Source: Eubacteriales bacterium
GTDB lineage: Bacteria > Bacillota > Clostridia > Lachnospirales > Lachnospiraceae
DNA: 64,000 bases
Direction of reading: 5' to 3'
Assembly (NCBI GenBank): GCA_030524545.1
Contig: JAUNGM010000012.1
Span: 55,706-119,705, forward strand
Positions within the stretch are counted from its first letter, which is position 1. Every line of letters starts with the position of its first letter. Below are positions 25,889 through 34,080 of this stretch, one piece after another. The notes under the pieces are model-generated. The model was not told the origin of the DNA. It worked only from the letters and a program-made list of their open reading frames with translations, and did not search any database. A program made the translations under genes and the position numbers.

Positions 25889-26452
25889 TTGGGTGCGGCA
25901 TATAGAAGAGCTTCGGATAATCCTGAGAGGATTCTGGAATTTGACTTATCCACAGAATTGAATCACGGGATGGCAGTCAGTAATCTGGCGTATGCCGTTG
26001 CTGCGCAGCTTGGACTTGAGCACAATCTGTGCTATGAACTGGCCATTGCCGGTATGCTTCATGATATCGGCAAACTGAAACTGACGTGTTACATCAACGG
26101 ACAGGAGAGCAATCCTCTGGTCATAGAGGAACTGAAATTTGTCCGGATGCATCCCATGCTTGGATATGAAGAATTGAAGGATCAGGGATATTCGGATTTT
26201 ATTCTGGAAAGTATTCTTTATCATCACGAAAACTATGACGGAAGCGGCTATCCTTCCAATAAAGCGGGAGATGATATTCCTATTGGGGCAAGGATTCTGA
26301 GAGTATGCGATGTTTTTTCCGCGTTGAGCTCAGACCGTCCCTACAGGAAGGCATTTGATAAAGAGACCGTTATGGAACTGATGATTGATGAAGTGAAGAA
26401 TTTTGATATGGATGTATTTATTGCTTTTCAAAAGGTAGTGCACAATACATAA
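25889..26452 (+). CDS. HD-GYP-type phosphohydrolase
   Basis: About 187 residues of stand-alone HD-GYP fold. The metal-binding pair is in GMLHDIGKLKL, further ligands are in VRMHPMLGYE, and the signature HHENYDGSGYP is intact. Proteins with this signature usually degrade cyclic di-GMP or related dinucleotides; no sensory domain is present. A CGGGAGG site at 25874-25880 supports the TTG start at 25889 over the GTG at 25880. The gene begins 15 bases after hemZ and ends 22 bases before hisS, so it is in the same operon. Confidence 0.85.
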   Translation: MGAAYRRASDNPERILEFDLSTELNHGMAVSNLAYAVAAQLGLEHNLCYELAIAGMLHDIGKLKLTCYINGQESNPLVIEELKFVRMHPMLGYEELKDQGYSDFILESILYHHENYDGSGYPSNKAGDDIPIGARILRVCDVFSALSSDRPYRKAFDKETVMELMIDEVKNFDMDVFIAFQKVVHNT

Positions 26453-26474
26453 CAGAAAATACTAGGAGGTTCAT

Positions 26475-27731
26475 ATGGCATTGAAGAAAAAGCCGGTAAC
26501 CGGCATGAAGGATATTTTACCAAAGGAAATGGAAATCCGCAATTATGTGATGAACATGATCCGCGAAACATATAAAACCTTTGGATTCTGCGCAATTGAG
26601 ACACCGTGCGTAGAGCATATCGAAAATCTCTGCAGCAAACAGGGCGGAGAAAATGAAAAACTGATCTTTAAAATTTTGAAGCGGGGAGAAAAGCTGAAGC
26701 TGGAAAGTGCACAGGGCGAGGCGGATCTTGTGGATTCCGGTCTTCGTTATGACCTGACTGTTCCTCTTTCCAGATACTATTCCAATAATTCCAATGAGCT
26801 TCCGTCTCCTTTTAAGGCTTTGCAGATGGGGAATGTCTGGAGAGCGGATCGCCCGCAGAGGGGCCGTTTCCGCCAGTTTATGCAGTGCGACATTGATATC
26901 CTGGGAGAGCCGACCTACCTTGCGGAGATTGAGCTGGTACTTGCTACCACGACGCTGCTTGGCAAACTTGATTTCCATAATTTTACCATCCGCATTAATG
27001 ACCGTAAGATCTTAAAAGCAATGGCACAGTACAGCGGATTTCCTGAAGAGAGCTTTGACACCGTATTTATCATTCTGGATAAGATGGATAAGATCGGCCT
27101 GGAAGGCGTTGCCGGCGAGCTGGAAGAGGAAGGCTTTTCCAAAGAAAGCATCGAGACCTATCTTGGCATGTTTAAGGAAATCACCTCCGATATTGAGGGC
27201 GTCCGCTACTGCAAAGAAAAATTGAAAGACGTTATGGAGCCCAGGGTTGCAGAAGATCTGGAAACGATTATCTCTACGGTAGAGGCTGTAAAGACTGCAG
27301 ACTTTAAGATGTCCTTTGACCCGACGCTGGTGCGTGGTATGTCCTATTATACAGGCCCGATCTTTGAGATTGCGATGGATGAATTCGGCGGTTCTGTCGG
27401 CGGCGGCGGACGTTATGATGAAATGATCGGTAAATTTACAGGAAACAATACAAGTGCCTGCGGATTTTCCATTGGATTTGAGCGTATTGTCATGCTGCTT
27501 CTGGAAAGAGGCTATGAAGTACCGGCAGCCAACGGCAAAAAAGCATATCTCATCGAAAAAAACATGCCTGCGGATAAGCTTCTGACCATCCTGAAACAGG
27601 CAGAGGAAGAACGGAAGAATGGGACTCAGGTAAACATTTCCATTATGAAGAAAAACAAGAAATTCCAGAAGGACCAGATGGCTGCAGAGGGCTATACGGA
27701 ATTTGTGGAATTTTTCAGAGACAGAATATAG
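26475..27731 (+). CDS. hisS: Histidyl-tRNA synthetase
   Basis: A 418-residue class II aminoacyl-tRNA synthetase. Motif 2 is visible as GNVWRADRPQRGRFRQFMQCD, the histidine-specific loop as LVRGMSYYTGPIFEI, and motif 3 as CGFSIGFERIVMLL. The C-terminal ~90 residues are the anticodon-binding domain. The ATG has a CTAGGAGGT site. It is followed by aspS, the usual clostridial pair. No T-box leader is present in the 22-base gap. Confidence 0.95.
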   Translation: MALKKKPVTGMKDILPKEMEIRNYVMNMIRETYKTFGFCAIETPCVEHIENLCSKQGGENEKLIFKILKRGEKLKLESAQGEADLVDSGLRYDLTVPLSRYYSNNSNELPSPFKALQMGNVWRADRPQRGRFRQFMQCDIDILGEPTYLAEIELVLATTTLLGKLDFHNFTIRINDRKILKAMAQYSGFPEESFDTVFIILDKMDKIGLEGVAGELEEEGFSKESIETYLGMFKEITSDIEGVRYCKEKLKDVMEPRVAEDLETIISTVEAVKTADFKMSFDPTLVRGMSYYTGPIFEIAMDEFGGSVGGGGRYDEMIGKFTGNNTSACGFSIGFERIVMLLLERGYEVPAANGKKAYLIEKNMPADKLLTILKQAEEERKNGTQVNISIMKKNKKFQKDQMAAEGYTEFVEFFRDRI

Positions 27732-27761
27732 AATGAGAGAGAAAGAAAAGAGGAGACAATC

Positions 27762-29567
27762 ATGGCTGAAAGTATGCAAGGACTGCACAGAACATGCCGC
27801 TGTGCGGAAGTAACCACGGAAATGACCGGAAATGAAGTAACCCTGATGGGTTGGGTACAGAAGGCCCGCAACAAAGGTGGAATCATCTTTGTGGATCTCA
27901 GGGACCGGTCAGGAATCATGCAGCTGATTTTTGAGAACGGAAGCATTGATGAAGAAGGCTTCGAAAAAGCCGGCAAATTAAGAAGTGAATTTGTTATTGC
28001 TGTTACAGGTGTTGTTGAGAAGCGTGGCGGCGCAGTGAATGAGAATCTGGCAACAGGAGAGATCGAGCTTCGCGTAAAGAGTCTCCGCGTACTGGCAGAA
28101 TCCGAAGTTCCGCCGTTCCCCATTGAGGAGAACAGCAAGACAAAGGATGAAATCCGCCTGAAATACCGTTATCTGGACTTAAGAAGACCGGATCTGCAGA
28201 GAAATCTGATGATGAAGAGCAGGGTAGCCATGCTTACCAGACAGTTTTTTGCAAAGGAAGGCTTTCTGGAGATTGAGACGCCGATGCTGGGCAAGAGCAC
28301 TCCGGAGGGTGCAAGGGACTATCTCGTTCCGTCCCGTGTGCATCCGGGATGTTTCTATGGACTGCCCCAGTCTCCGCAGCTTTACAAACAGCTTTTGATG
28401 TGCTCCGGTTATGACCGCTACATCCAGATTGCCCGTTGTTTCCGTGACGAGGATTTACGAGCAGACCGTCAGCCGGAATTTACGCAGATTGATATGGAGC
28501 TTTCCTTTGTGGATGTAGATGATGTCATTGATGTGAATGAAAGATATCTGGCATATCTGTTTAAGGAAGTTCTGGATGTGGACGTGCAGCTTCCGATTCA
28601 GAGAATCACCTGGCAGGAAGCCATGGATCGTTTCGGATCAGACAAGCCGGATATGCGTTTCGGCATGGAACTGCATGATGTCAGTGAAGCAGTGAAGGAC
28701 TGCGGTTTTGCAGTATTTAAAGGTGCACTGGAAAACGGCGGAAGTGTCCGTGGTATCAATGCAGAGGGACAGGGCGCAATGCCGCGTAAGAAGATTGACA
28801 AGCTGGTGGAATTTGCCAAAGGCTACGGTGCCAAAGGTCTGGCATATATTGCCATTGCAGAAGATGGAACACGAAAATCATCCTTTGCAAAGTTTATGAC
28901 GGAAGAAGAGATGGATGCTCTTGTACAGGCAATGGAAGGCAAGCCGGGAGACCTGCTTCTCTTTGCGGCAGATAAGAATAAAGTAGTTTATGACGTACTC
29001 GGTGCTCTTCGTCTGGAACTGGCAAAGCAGATGGAGCTTCTGGATAAAAATGAATTCCGCTTTGTATGGGTAACAGAATTCCCGCTTCTGGAGTGGAACG
29101 AAGAAGAAAACCGCTTCACAGCAATGCATCATCCGTTTACCATGCTGATGGACGAGGATCTCCCTCTTCTGGATACGGATCCGGGTAAGGTTCGCGCCAA
29201 AGCTTATGACATTGTTTTGAATGGAAATGAGATTGGCGGCGGAAGCGTCAGAATCCATCAGAATGATATTCAGGAAAGAATGTTTGAGAAGCTTGGATTT
29301 ACCAAAGAAGCTGCATACGAGCAGTTCGGATTTCTGCTGAATGCGTTCAAATATGGGGTTCCGCCTCATGCAGGTCTGGCTTACGGCCTGGATCGTCTTG
29401 TCATGCTCATGGCAAAGGCAGATACTATCCGTGACGTGATCGCGTTCCCGAAGGTGAAAGATGCCTCCTGTCTGATGACCCAGTCTCCGAGCCGTGTCAG
29501 CGAAGATCAGCTGGAAGAACTGAGCCTGGCTGTGGAAGAAGAGAAGGCTGAGACAGAGAATAAATAA
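27762..29567 (+). CDS. aspS: Aspartyl-tRNA synthetase
   Basis: A 601-residue bacterial-type class II synthetase. The N-terminal OB-fold anticodon-binding domain includes VTLMGWVQKARNKGG. Motif 2 is CFRDEDLRADRQPEFTQID. The GAD insertion domain occupies the middle. Motif 3 is GLAYGLDRLVMLMA. It charges tRNA-Asp in the cytoplasm. It lies 30 bases after hisS with a GAGGAGA site, and ends the recJ-to-aspS housekeeping block. Confidence 0.96.
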   Translation: MAESMQGLHRTCRCAEVTTEMTGNEVTLMGWVQKARNKGGIIFVDLRDRSGIMQLIFENGSIDEEGFEKAGKLRSEFVIAVTGVVEKRGGAVNENLATGEIELRVKSLRVLAESEVPPFPIEENSKTKDEIRLKYRYLDLRRPDLQRNLMMKSRVAMLTRQFFAKEGFLEIETPMLGKSTPEGARDYLVPSRVHPGCFYGLPQSPQLYKQLLMCSGYDRYIQIARCFRDEDLRADRQPEFTQIDMELSFVDVDDVIDVNERYLAYLFKEVLDVDVQLPIQRITWQEAMDRFGSDKPDMRFGMELHDVSEAVKDCGFAVFKGALENGGSVRGINAEGQGAMPRKKIDKLVEFAKGYGAKGLAYIAIAEDGTRKSSFAKFMTEEEMDALVQAMEGKPGDLLLFAADKNKVVYDVLGALRLELAKQMELLDKNEFRFVWVTEFPLLEWNEEENRFTAMHHPFTMLMDEDLPLLDTDPGKVRAKAYDIVLNGNEIGGGSVRIHQNDIQERMFEKLGFTKEAAYEQFGFLLNAFKYGVPPHAGLAYGLDRLVMLMAKADTIRDVIAFPKVKDASCLMTQSPSRVSEDQLEELSLAVEEEKAETENK

Positions 29568-29590
29568 AAAATAGCTGAGAGGATGAAAAG

Positions 29591-29616
29591 CTGCAGCCCG
29601 TGTATACGGGCTGCAG
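29591..29616 (+). terminator. Hairpin between aspS and the TSUP gene
   Basis: CTGCAGCCCGT (29591-29601) pairs perfectly with ACGGGCTGCAG (29606-29616) around GTAT. No T-run follows and the next start lies 15 bases away, so it may reduce read-through or mask the next ribosome binding site. Confidence 0.5.
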
Positions 29617-29631
29617 TTATGAGGAGGAATT

Positions 29632-30390
29632 ATGGAACTCACATTACAGACATTTTTAATCGTTTGTCCATTGGTATTTTTAGGTGGGTTCGTGGATGCA
29701 GTTGCAGGCGGAGGTGGTTTGATTGCCCTGCCTGCATATTTATTGGCCGGGGTACCCATGCATAATGCGATCGCGACCAATAAACTTTCGTCTGCGACAG
29801 GAACAGTCTTTTCCACCATCCGGCTGTGCAAAAATAAATTCGTAGACTGGGGACTTGCCGTTCCATGTGTTTCCATGGCTCTTCTTGGTTCTTACATAGG
29901 AGCAAACCTGGCACTCCTGGCAAGTGACCGGCTGCTGAAGATGATGTTGATTCCGGTACTTCCCATTGTTGCATTTTATGTTTTAAAGAAAAAGGATCTG
30001 GATCACGATGGAGAGGTGACAATTTCCAGACGCAGACAGTGGGTAATTTGCGGGATCTCTTCTCTTATTGTGGGGTGTTATGATGGATTCTATGGTCCCG
30101 GAACCGGGACATTTCTACTGCTCCTTTATACAGGACTGGGGAAACTGCATGTGAGAGAAGCTTCCGGCAATATGAAGCTTGCCAATCTGTCGTCCAATGT
30201 AGCTGCAATGGTGGTATTTCTTTTCAGTGGAAAGATTCTGTATCCATTGGGACTGGCAGCCGCGGTTTTTTCCATAGCAGGACATTATACCGGAGCAGGC
30301 ATGGTTATGAAGAATGGCAGTAAAATTGTCAGGCCGGTAATTCTTATTGTGATTACGCTGCTGTTCATTAAAATTATAGCTGATTTTTGA
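29632..30390 (+). CDS. TauE/SafE-family membrane transporter
   Basis: A 252-residue integral membrane protein of the TSUP (sulfite exporter TauE/SafE) family with about eight hydrophobic segments. The repeat signature is visible in both halves: GGFVDAVAGGGGLIALPAYLL near the N-terminus and YDGFYGPGTGTFLLLLY in the second half. Family members move sulfite, sulfonates or related anions; nothing here fixes the substrate. A GAGGAGGAATT site precedes the ATG. Confidence 0.88.
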   Translation: MELTLQTFLIVCPLVFLGGFVDAVAGGGGLIALPAYLLAGVPMHNAIATNKLSSATGTVFSTIRLCKNKFVDWGLAVPCVSMALLGSYIGANLALLASDRLLKMMLIPVLPIVAFYVLKKKDLDHDGEVTISRRRQWVICGISSLIVGCYDGFYGPGTGTFLLLLYTGLGKLHVREASGNMKLANLSSNVAAMVVFLFSGKILYPLGLAAAVFSIAGHYTGAGMVMKNGSKIVRPVILIVITLLFIKIIADF

Positions 30391-30418
30391 ATTCCCTGAA
30401 TTAGGAAGTCCGCCGGGC

Positions 30419-30445
30419 GGACAATGCCGTTTTCGGCAATTGTCC
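30419..30445. terminator. Bidirectional hairpin between converging genes
   Basis: GGACAATGCCG (30419-30429) and CGGCAATTGTCC (30434-30445) form a stem around TTTT. A second palindrome, GTCCGCCGGGCGGAC, sits just upstream and could form an alternative stem. The neighbours converge here. Confidence 0.6.
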
Positions 30446-30477
30446 ATCACGACGGACTATTTGTATAATGAACCATC

Positions 30478-31614
30478 TCATTCATCATAGTCGGAATCTT
30501 CATCCTCAACGGGCGAGGTAGCAAGTGGACCAAAAATTGCATTGCCCAGATCATGATTGTCATCCTCCAGCTTCCAGGACACTCCGTCATTGACAAGCTG
30601 GAAAGTGGCAGTAGCAGTCTTGACAGCAGTGCTGTCTTCAATATTTTCAAGAAGAAGTTCATAAGATTTCTGATAACGCTTCTGGGAACCGTCAATGACA
30701 GCGTCCGGTGAAGCCAGATATTCATCCAGCTCTTTTTGGTAATCGTTCAGAATGGCATCGCTGTCAAAGGTGGTGATTTCCGTTTCAATGATTGCGGTAT
30801 ATCCACTTACCGTGCATTCTCTGACTTCATAGTTGAAATTTTTATGTACCTGTTCTACAAGAGCTGTAGCAAGGGCACTTTTTGCAGGGTCAGATGCATT
30901 CAGGATGTCTTCAATGCCCAGATAATTGCTCATTTCATTTGTATCCATGTTTTTGAGGGTTTTCAGATAGATGCCCAGGGTATCCTCTGGTGAGAGGGTA
31001 TCACTATCGGACAGATAAGTCATAAGACCGCCGACAAGGTCATTCTCCAGGGAATGAGTCCGTTTTATCTCCCAAACTTCTTCTTCATCACCGGTATTTT
31101 TTAGCTGCATGGTGCAGTTGTTTTCTATCGTATCATACTCATTATTCTTCAGAAGTTCATTCAGAATCAGATAACGTTCTTCAAGGGAATCGATAGATTC
31201 TTCGGTGCTTTGGGAACCTGAAGCAGCGGCCGCCAGAATTTCCTTCTCCAACTGGGCTTTTGCATAGTCCGCAGATAAGGTCTGTGCGTCTATGGTAGTA
31301 AGACGGAGGGTGGCAGTTGCTGTCCGGGTATCACTGTCGACGTCGATATCCAGAATTTTGTAATTAAAATTTTGGAAGAAGAGAGAAAATACTTCCTGTA
31401 TTTCTGAGGAAAGCTCTGTCTCTTCGGATGCGTCGGGAAATAGTTCTTTATAGGAAATATACTTTTGTGCCGTTTCAGAATCCAGATTTTTGAGCAAATC
31501 CAGTTCACCTGTAATTGCCTTTTCTACCTGTGTTTTATCCAGGTGGGAACAGCCCAGACCAGTGAGGGCCAGGATAAACAGAAGAATCGGCAATAAACGT
31601 TTTGCTGTCTTCAT
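30478..31614 (-). CDS. Lipoprotein with two tandem copies of one domain
   Basis: A 378-residue exported lipoprotein. The signal peptide ends in LTGLGC, with Cys22 as the lipid-modified residue. Residues ~25-195 and ~205-365 are two diverged copies of the same alpha/beta unit: each has an NFNY strand, a conserved TA-rich strand, a long YxK/YQKEL helix and a closing VW/VSWK strand. This is the pattern of DUF5105-type lipoproteins found in Firmicutes, of unknown function. The C-terminal tail is acidic. The gene faces away from the efflux operon with its promoter in the shared gap 31615-31870. Confidence 0.75.
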   Translation of the reverse strand: MKTAKRLLPILLFILALTGLGCSHLDKTQVEKAITGELDLLKNLDSETAQKYISYKELFPDASEETELSSEIQEVFSLFFQNFNYKILDIDVDSDTRTATATLRLTTIDAQTLSADYAKAQLEKEILAAAASGSQSTEESIDSLEERYLILNELLKNNEYDTIENNCTMQLKNTGDEEEVWEIKRTHSLENDLVGGLMTYLSDSDTLSPEDTLGIYLKTLKNMDTNEMSNYLGIEDILNASDPAKSALATALVEQVHKNFNYEVRECTVSGYTAIIETEITTFDSDAILNDYQKELDEYLASPDAVIDGSQKRYQKSYELLLENIEDSTAVKTATATFQLVNDGVSWKLEDDNHDLGNAIFGPLATSPVEDEDSDYDE

Positions 31615-31773
31615 ACGGTTTCTTTCCTTTCCAAGTTATTCCAGCCTATTTTACCAGATATTTCATAAAAAGTCAAAATTGGCTTAAAATTATACGGATT
31701 TTATAAAAAAAACATGAATTTTTTGTGAAAAGTGAACTGATTTGCCTGGGGACTTTTCTTTTTACGTGTAATC

Positions 31774-31782
31774 TGCTATGAT
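31774..31782 (+). promoter_or_regulatory. Extended -10 promoter of the efflux operon
   Basis: TGC-TATGAT (31774-31782) in an AT-rich stretch. The -35 region is weak. It lies about 90 bases before the first adaptor gene, with a terminator-like hairpin in between. Confidence 0.5.
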
Positions 31783-31821
31783 ATGTTATGATATGAAAGT
31801 GAAAAAAGCCAGGCATACGAT

Positions 31822-31846
31822 AAAAAACGTCCGGTGGACGTTTTTT
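31822..31846 (+). promoter_or_regulatory. Terminator-like hairpin in the leader of the efflux operon
   Basis: AAAAAACGTCC (31822-31832) pairs perfectly with GGACGTTTTTT (31836-31846) around GGT. The GC stem followed by six T residues is an intrinsic terminator shape placed between promoter and first gene, which suggests attenuation. The core GTCCGGTGGAC also occurs at 9932-9942. Confidence 0.55.
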
Positions 31847-31870
31847 GAGTTAGCATGATTGGAGGAAACT

Positions 31871-33403
31871 ATGAAGAAACGTATTTTGGCCGTGGGAGTG
31901 GTTCTTGTGGCAGTCGGCGCGGCCGGGGGTTTTGGATGGTACTATTTTAACGGCAGTGGAGCCGTATCGTCCGATGATACGGCCGTATATGTATCGGAGG
32001 TCAGCACGATTACAGGAGCTGTTTCCGGTGTTACCAATCGGTATGCAGGAGTGGTAGAACCACAGGAAACGGTAGAAGTAAATATTGAAGGAAGCCGTAA
32101 AGTCAAGGCTGTAAATGTAAAAACAGGCCAGGAGGTCAAGCAGGGCCAGCTTTTATTTGAATATGATCTGACAAGTATCCAGGAGGATCTGCAGCAGGCC
32201 AAGCTGGATCTGGACAGATTGAAAAATGAGGCTCTCAGTCTCACAGACCAGATCGCTACTCTGGAAAAAGAGAAGAAGCAGGCCACAAAGGATAATCAGC
32301 TTTCCTATACCATTGAGATCGAAACAAATAAGATGAATCTGAAAAAAAACGAATATGATCAGAAGAGTAAGGAAGCAGAAATCCAGAAGCTGCAGAATGC
32401 GACGGGAAATACGGAGGTCCGCAGCGAGATTGACGGTATCATTCAGAAAATCGATACCTCTAAGATGACAACAGAGGATGGAGACGTGCTGGATGAAGGC
32501 TATACGGATGATTCCATGACTTCTTCGAATGGTGAGAGCAATGCCTTCATTACGATCCTGAGTACAGGTGCTTATCGAGTGAAAGGGCAGGTGAATGAGC
32601 TGGAGGCCCAGTCTTTGATTGAAGGAGATCCGATCATCGTGCGTTCCCGTCTGGATGAAAATCAGATTTGGCGGGGAACTCTGGGAACTGTGGACAGAGA
32701 TAACGCAGTGAATGACAGCAACAGCAGCATGTATTGGGGAATGATGGATACCGGAGATTCACAAACAACATCCAGTACATATCCTTTCTATGTAAATCTG
32801 GACTCTTCCGACGGCCTGATGCTGGGACAGCATGTGTATATTGAGCGTGATAACGGACAGGAAGATAAAAAGGATGGCTTATGGCTGAGTGAGTTCTATA
32901 TTGTGGACGCTGATTCGGAAGATCCCTATGTCTGGGCAGCAGGTGATAATGATAAGCTGGAAAAGCGTGTCCTGATCCTTGGGAATTACGACGGTGATCT
33001 TGGAGAATACGAGATTGTTGACGGTCTGACTTTGAAGGATTACATTGCTTATCCGGCAGAAAACCTTGAGGAAGGCATGATGACCAGCACGAGTGAATCC
33101 GCTCTTATGAATATGGAACTTCCTGAGTCGTCAGAGGATGCACTCACCATGGAAGGCCTGGAAGGTGCGGAATGGACAGATAATATGGAAGGCGAAATCA
33201 TTGAGGATCCGGAGGGTGAGATTATTGAAGACCCGGATGGGGAGTATACGGATGTGCTTCCGGAGGGTGATGTTATGATCGAATCGGAAGGAGAGGATAT
33301 TCCTTTTGAGGAGGATCTGGTGCCTGTAGATGGCGGGGAGAACTTCGATGATACTGTGCCGGAGGAAGAAATCACGGTGGATGATGCGGAGGATTTGGAA
33401 TGA
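31871..33403 (+). CDS. HlyD/RND-type membrane-fusion adaptor, first of two
   Basis: A 510-residue adaptor for an ABC exporter. A single N-terminal membrane segment (ILAVGVVLVAVGAAGGFGWYYF) is followed by a split biotinyl-lipoyl domain (VNIEGSRKVKAVNVKTGQEV and later SEIDGIIQKIDTS), a coiled-coil hairpin at ~100-180 and a beta-barrel region. The last ~75 residues are strongly acidic with a repeated GEIIEDPxGE motif. Gram-positive relatives (YknX type) work with MacB-like pumps. The ATG at 31871 has GGAGG 5 bases upstream. The stop overlaps the ATPase start by 4 bases. Confidence 0.88.
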   Translation: MKKRILAVGVVLVAVGAAGGFGWYYFNGSGAVSSDDTAVYVSEVSTITGAVSGVTNRYAGVVEPQETVEVNIEGSRKVKAVNVKTGQEVKQGQLLFEYDLTSIQEDLQQAKLDLDRLKNEALSLTDQIATLEKEKKQATKDNQLSYTIEIETNKMNLKKNEYDQKSKEAEIQKLQNATGNTEVRSEIDGIIQKIDTSKMTTEDGDVLDEGYTDDSMTSSNGESNAFITILSTGAYRVKGQVNELEAQSLIEGDPIIVRSRLDENQIWRGTLGTVDRDNAVNDSNSSMYWGMMDTGDSQTTSSTYPFYVNLDSSDGLMLGQHVYIERDNGQEDKKDGLWLSEFYIVDADSEDPYVWAAGDNDKLEKRVLILGNYDGDLGEYEIVDGLTLKDYIAYPAENLEEGMMTSTSESALMNMELPESSEDALTMEGLEGAEWTDNMEGEIIEDPEGEIIEDPDGEYTDVLPEGDVMIESEGEDIPFEEDLVPVDGGENFDDTVPEEEITVDDAEDLE

Positions 33404-34080
33404 TTCTGGAACTGAAGGGGATTTATAAGAATTACCAGCAGGGAAAAATGACCGTTCCTGTATTGAAGGATGTGAATTTTTCCATGGAGGAGGGGGAATA
33501 TGTGGCAATCATGGGACCGTCCGGCTCAGGGAAATCAACACTGATGAATATCATCGGATGTCTTGACCAGGCAACGGACGGCTCCTTTAAGCTGGATGGG
33601 CAGGATATCGGCAAATGTTCTGAAAATGAAATGTCCGATATCCGTCTCCACAAAATCGGCTTTGTGTTCCAAAGTTTTCATCTGCTTCCAAGGCAGAGCG
33701 CCCTTTCCAATGTGGAAATGCCGCTGAATTATGCCAGAGTCCCCAAAAAGGAACGCAGGGCCAAGGCGCTGAAAGCGCTGGATCGAGTTGGTCTTTCAGA
33801 CAGGGTGAATTTTCGTCCGAACCAGTTATCGGGCGGACAGATGCAGCGTGTGGCCATAGCCAGGGCAATTGTAAACAATCCCAAGCTGCTTTTGGCAGAT
33901 GAGCCTACCGGAGCACTGGACAGTAAATCCGGAGCACAGGTCATGGAACTTTTTAAAGCTCTCAATGAGGAAGGTGTGACGGTACTGATGATTACTCATG
34001 ATCCTGAGATTGCAGCTCATGCCAAACGAGTAGTTATGATCCGTGACGGAGAGCTGAAGGAGAAAGAGGTGAAGCCATGA
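33400..34080 (+). CDS. ABC transporter ATPase, MacB/LolD type
   Basis: A 226-residue ATPase that powers a MacB-like exporter. Walker A is GPSGSGKST (Gly39 to Thr47), the signature is LSGGQMQRVAIARA, Walker B is LLLADEPTGALD, and the switch histidine is in MITHDPE. The N-terminal pattern (EGEYVAIMGPSGSGKSTLMNIIGCLD) is typical of the LolD/MacB/YknY branch. It overlaps both neighbours by 4 bases, so the four-gene set is translated as a coupled unit. Confidence 0.95.
   Translation: MILELKGIYKNYQQGKMTVPVLKDVNFSMEEGEYVAIMGPSGSGKSTLMNIIGCLDQATDGSFKLDGQDIGKCSENEMSDIRLHKIGFVFQSFHLLPRQSALSNVEMPLNYARVPKKERRAKALKALDRVGLSDRVNFRPNQLSGGQMQRVAIARAIVNNPKLLLADEPTGALDSKSGAQVMELFKALNEEGVTVLMITHDPEIAAHAKRVVMIRDGELKEKEVKP

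Noticed and set aside
28878-29876. A 332-codon open frame opposite aspS and the TSUP gene
   Set aside because: It spans the gap and both genes in antisense and shows no domain or start signal.
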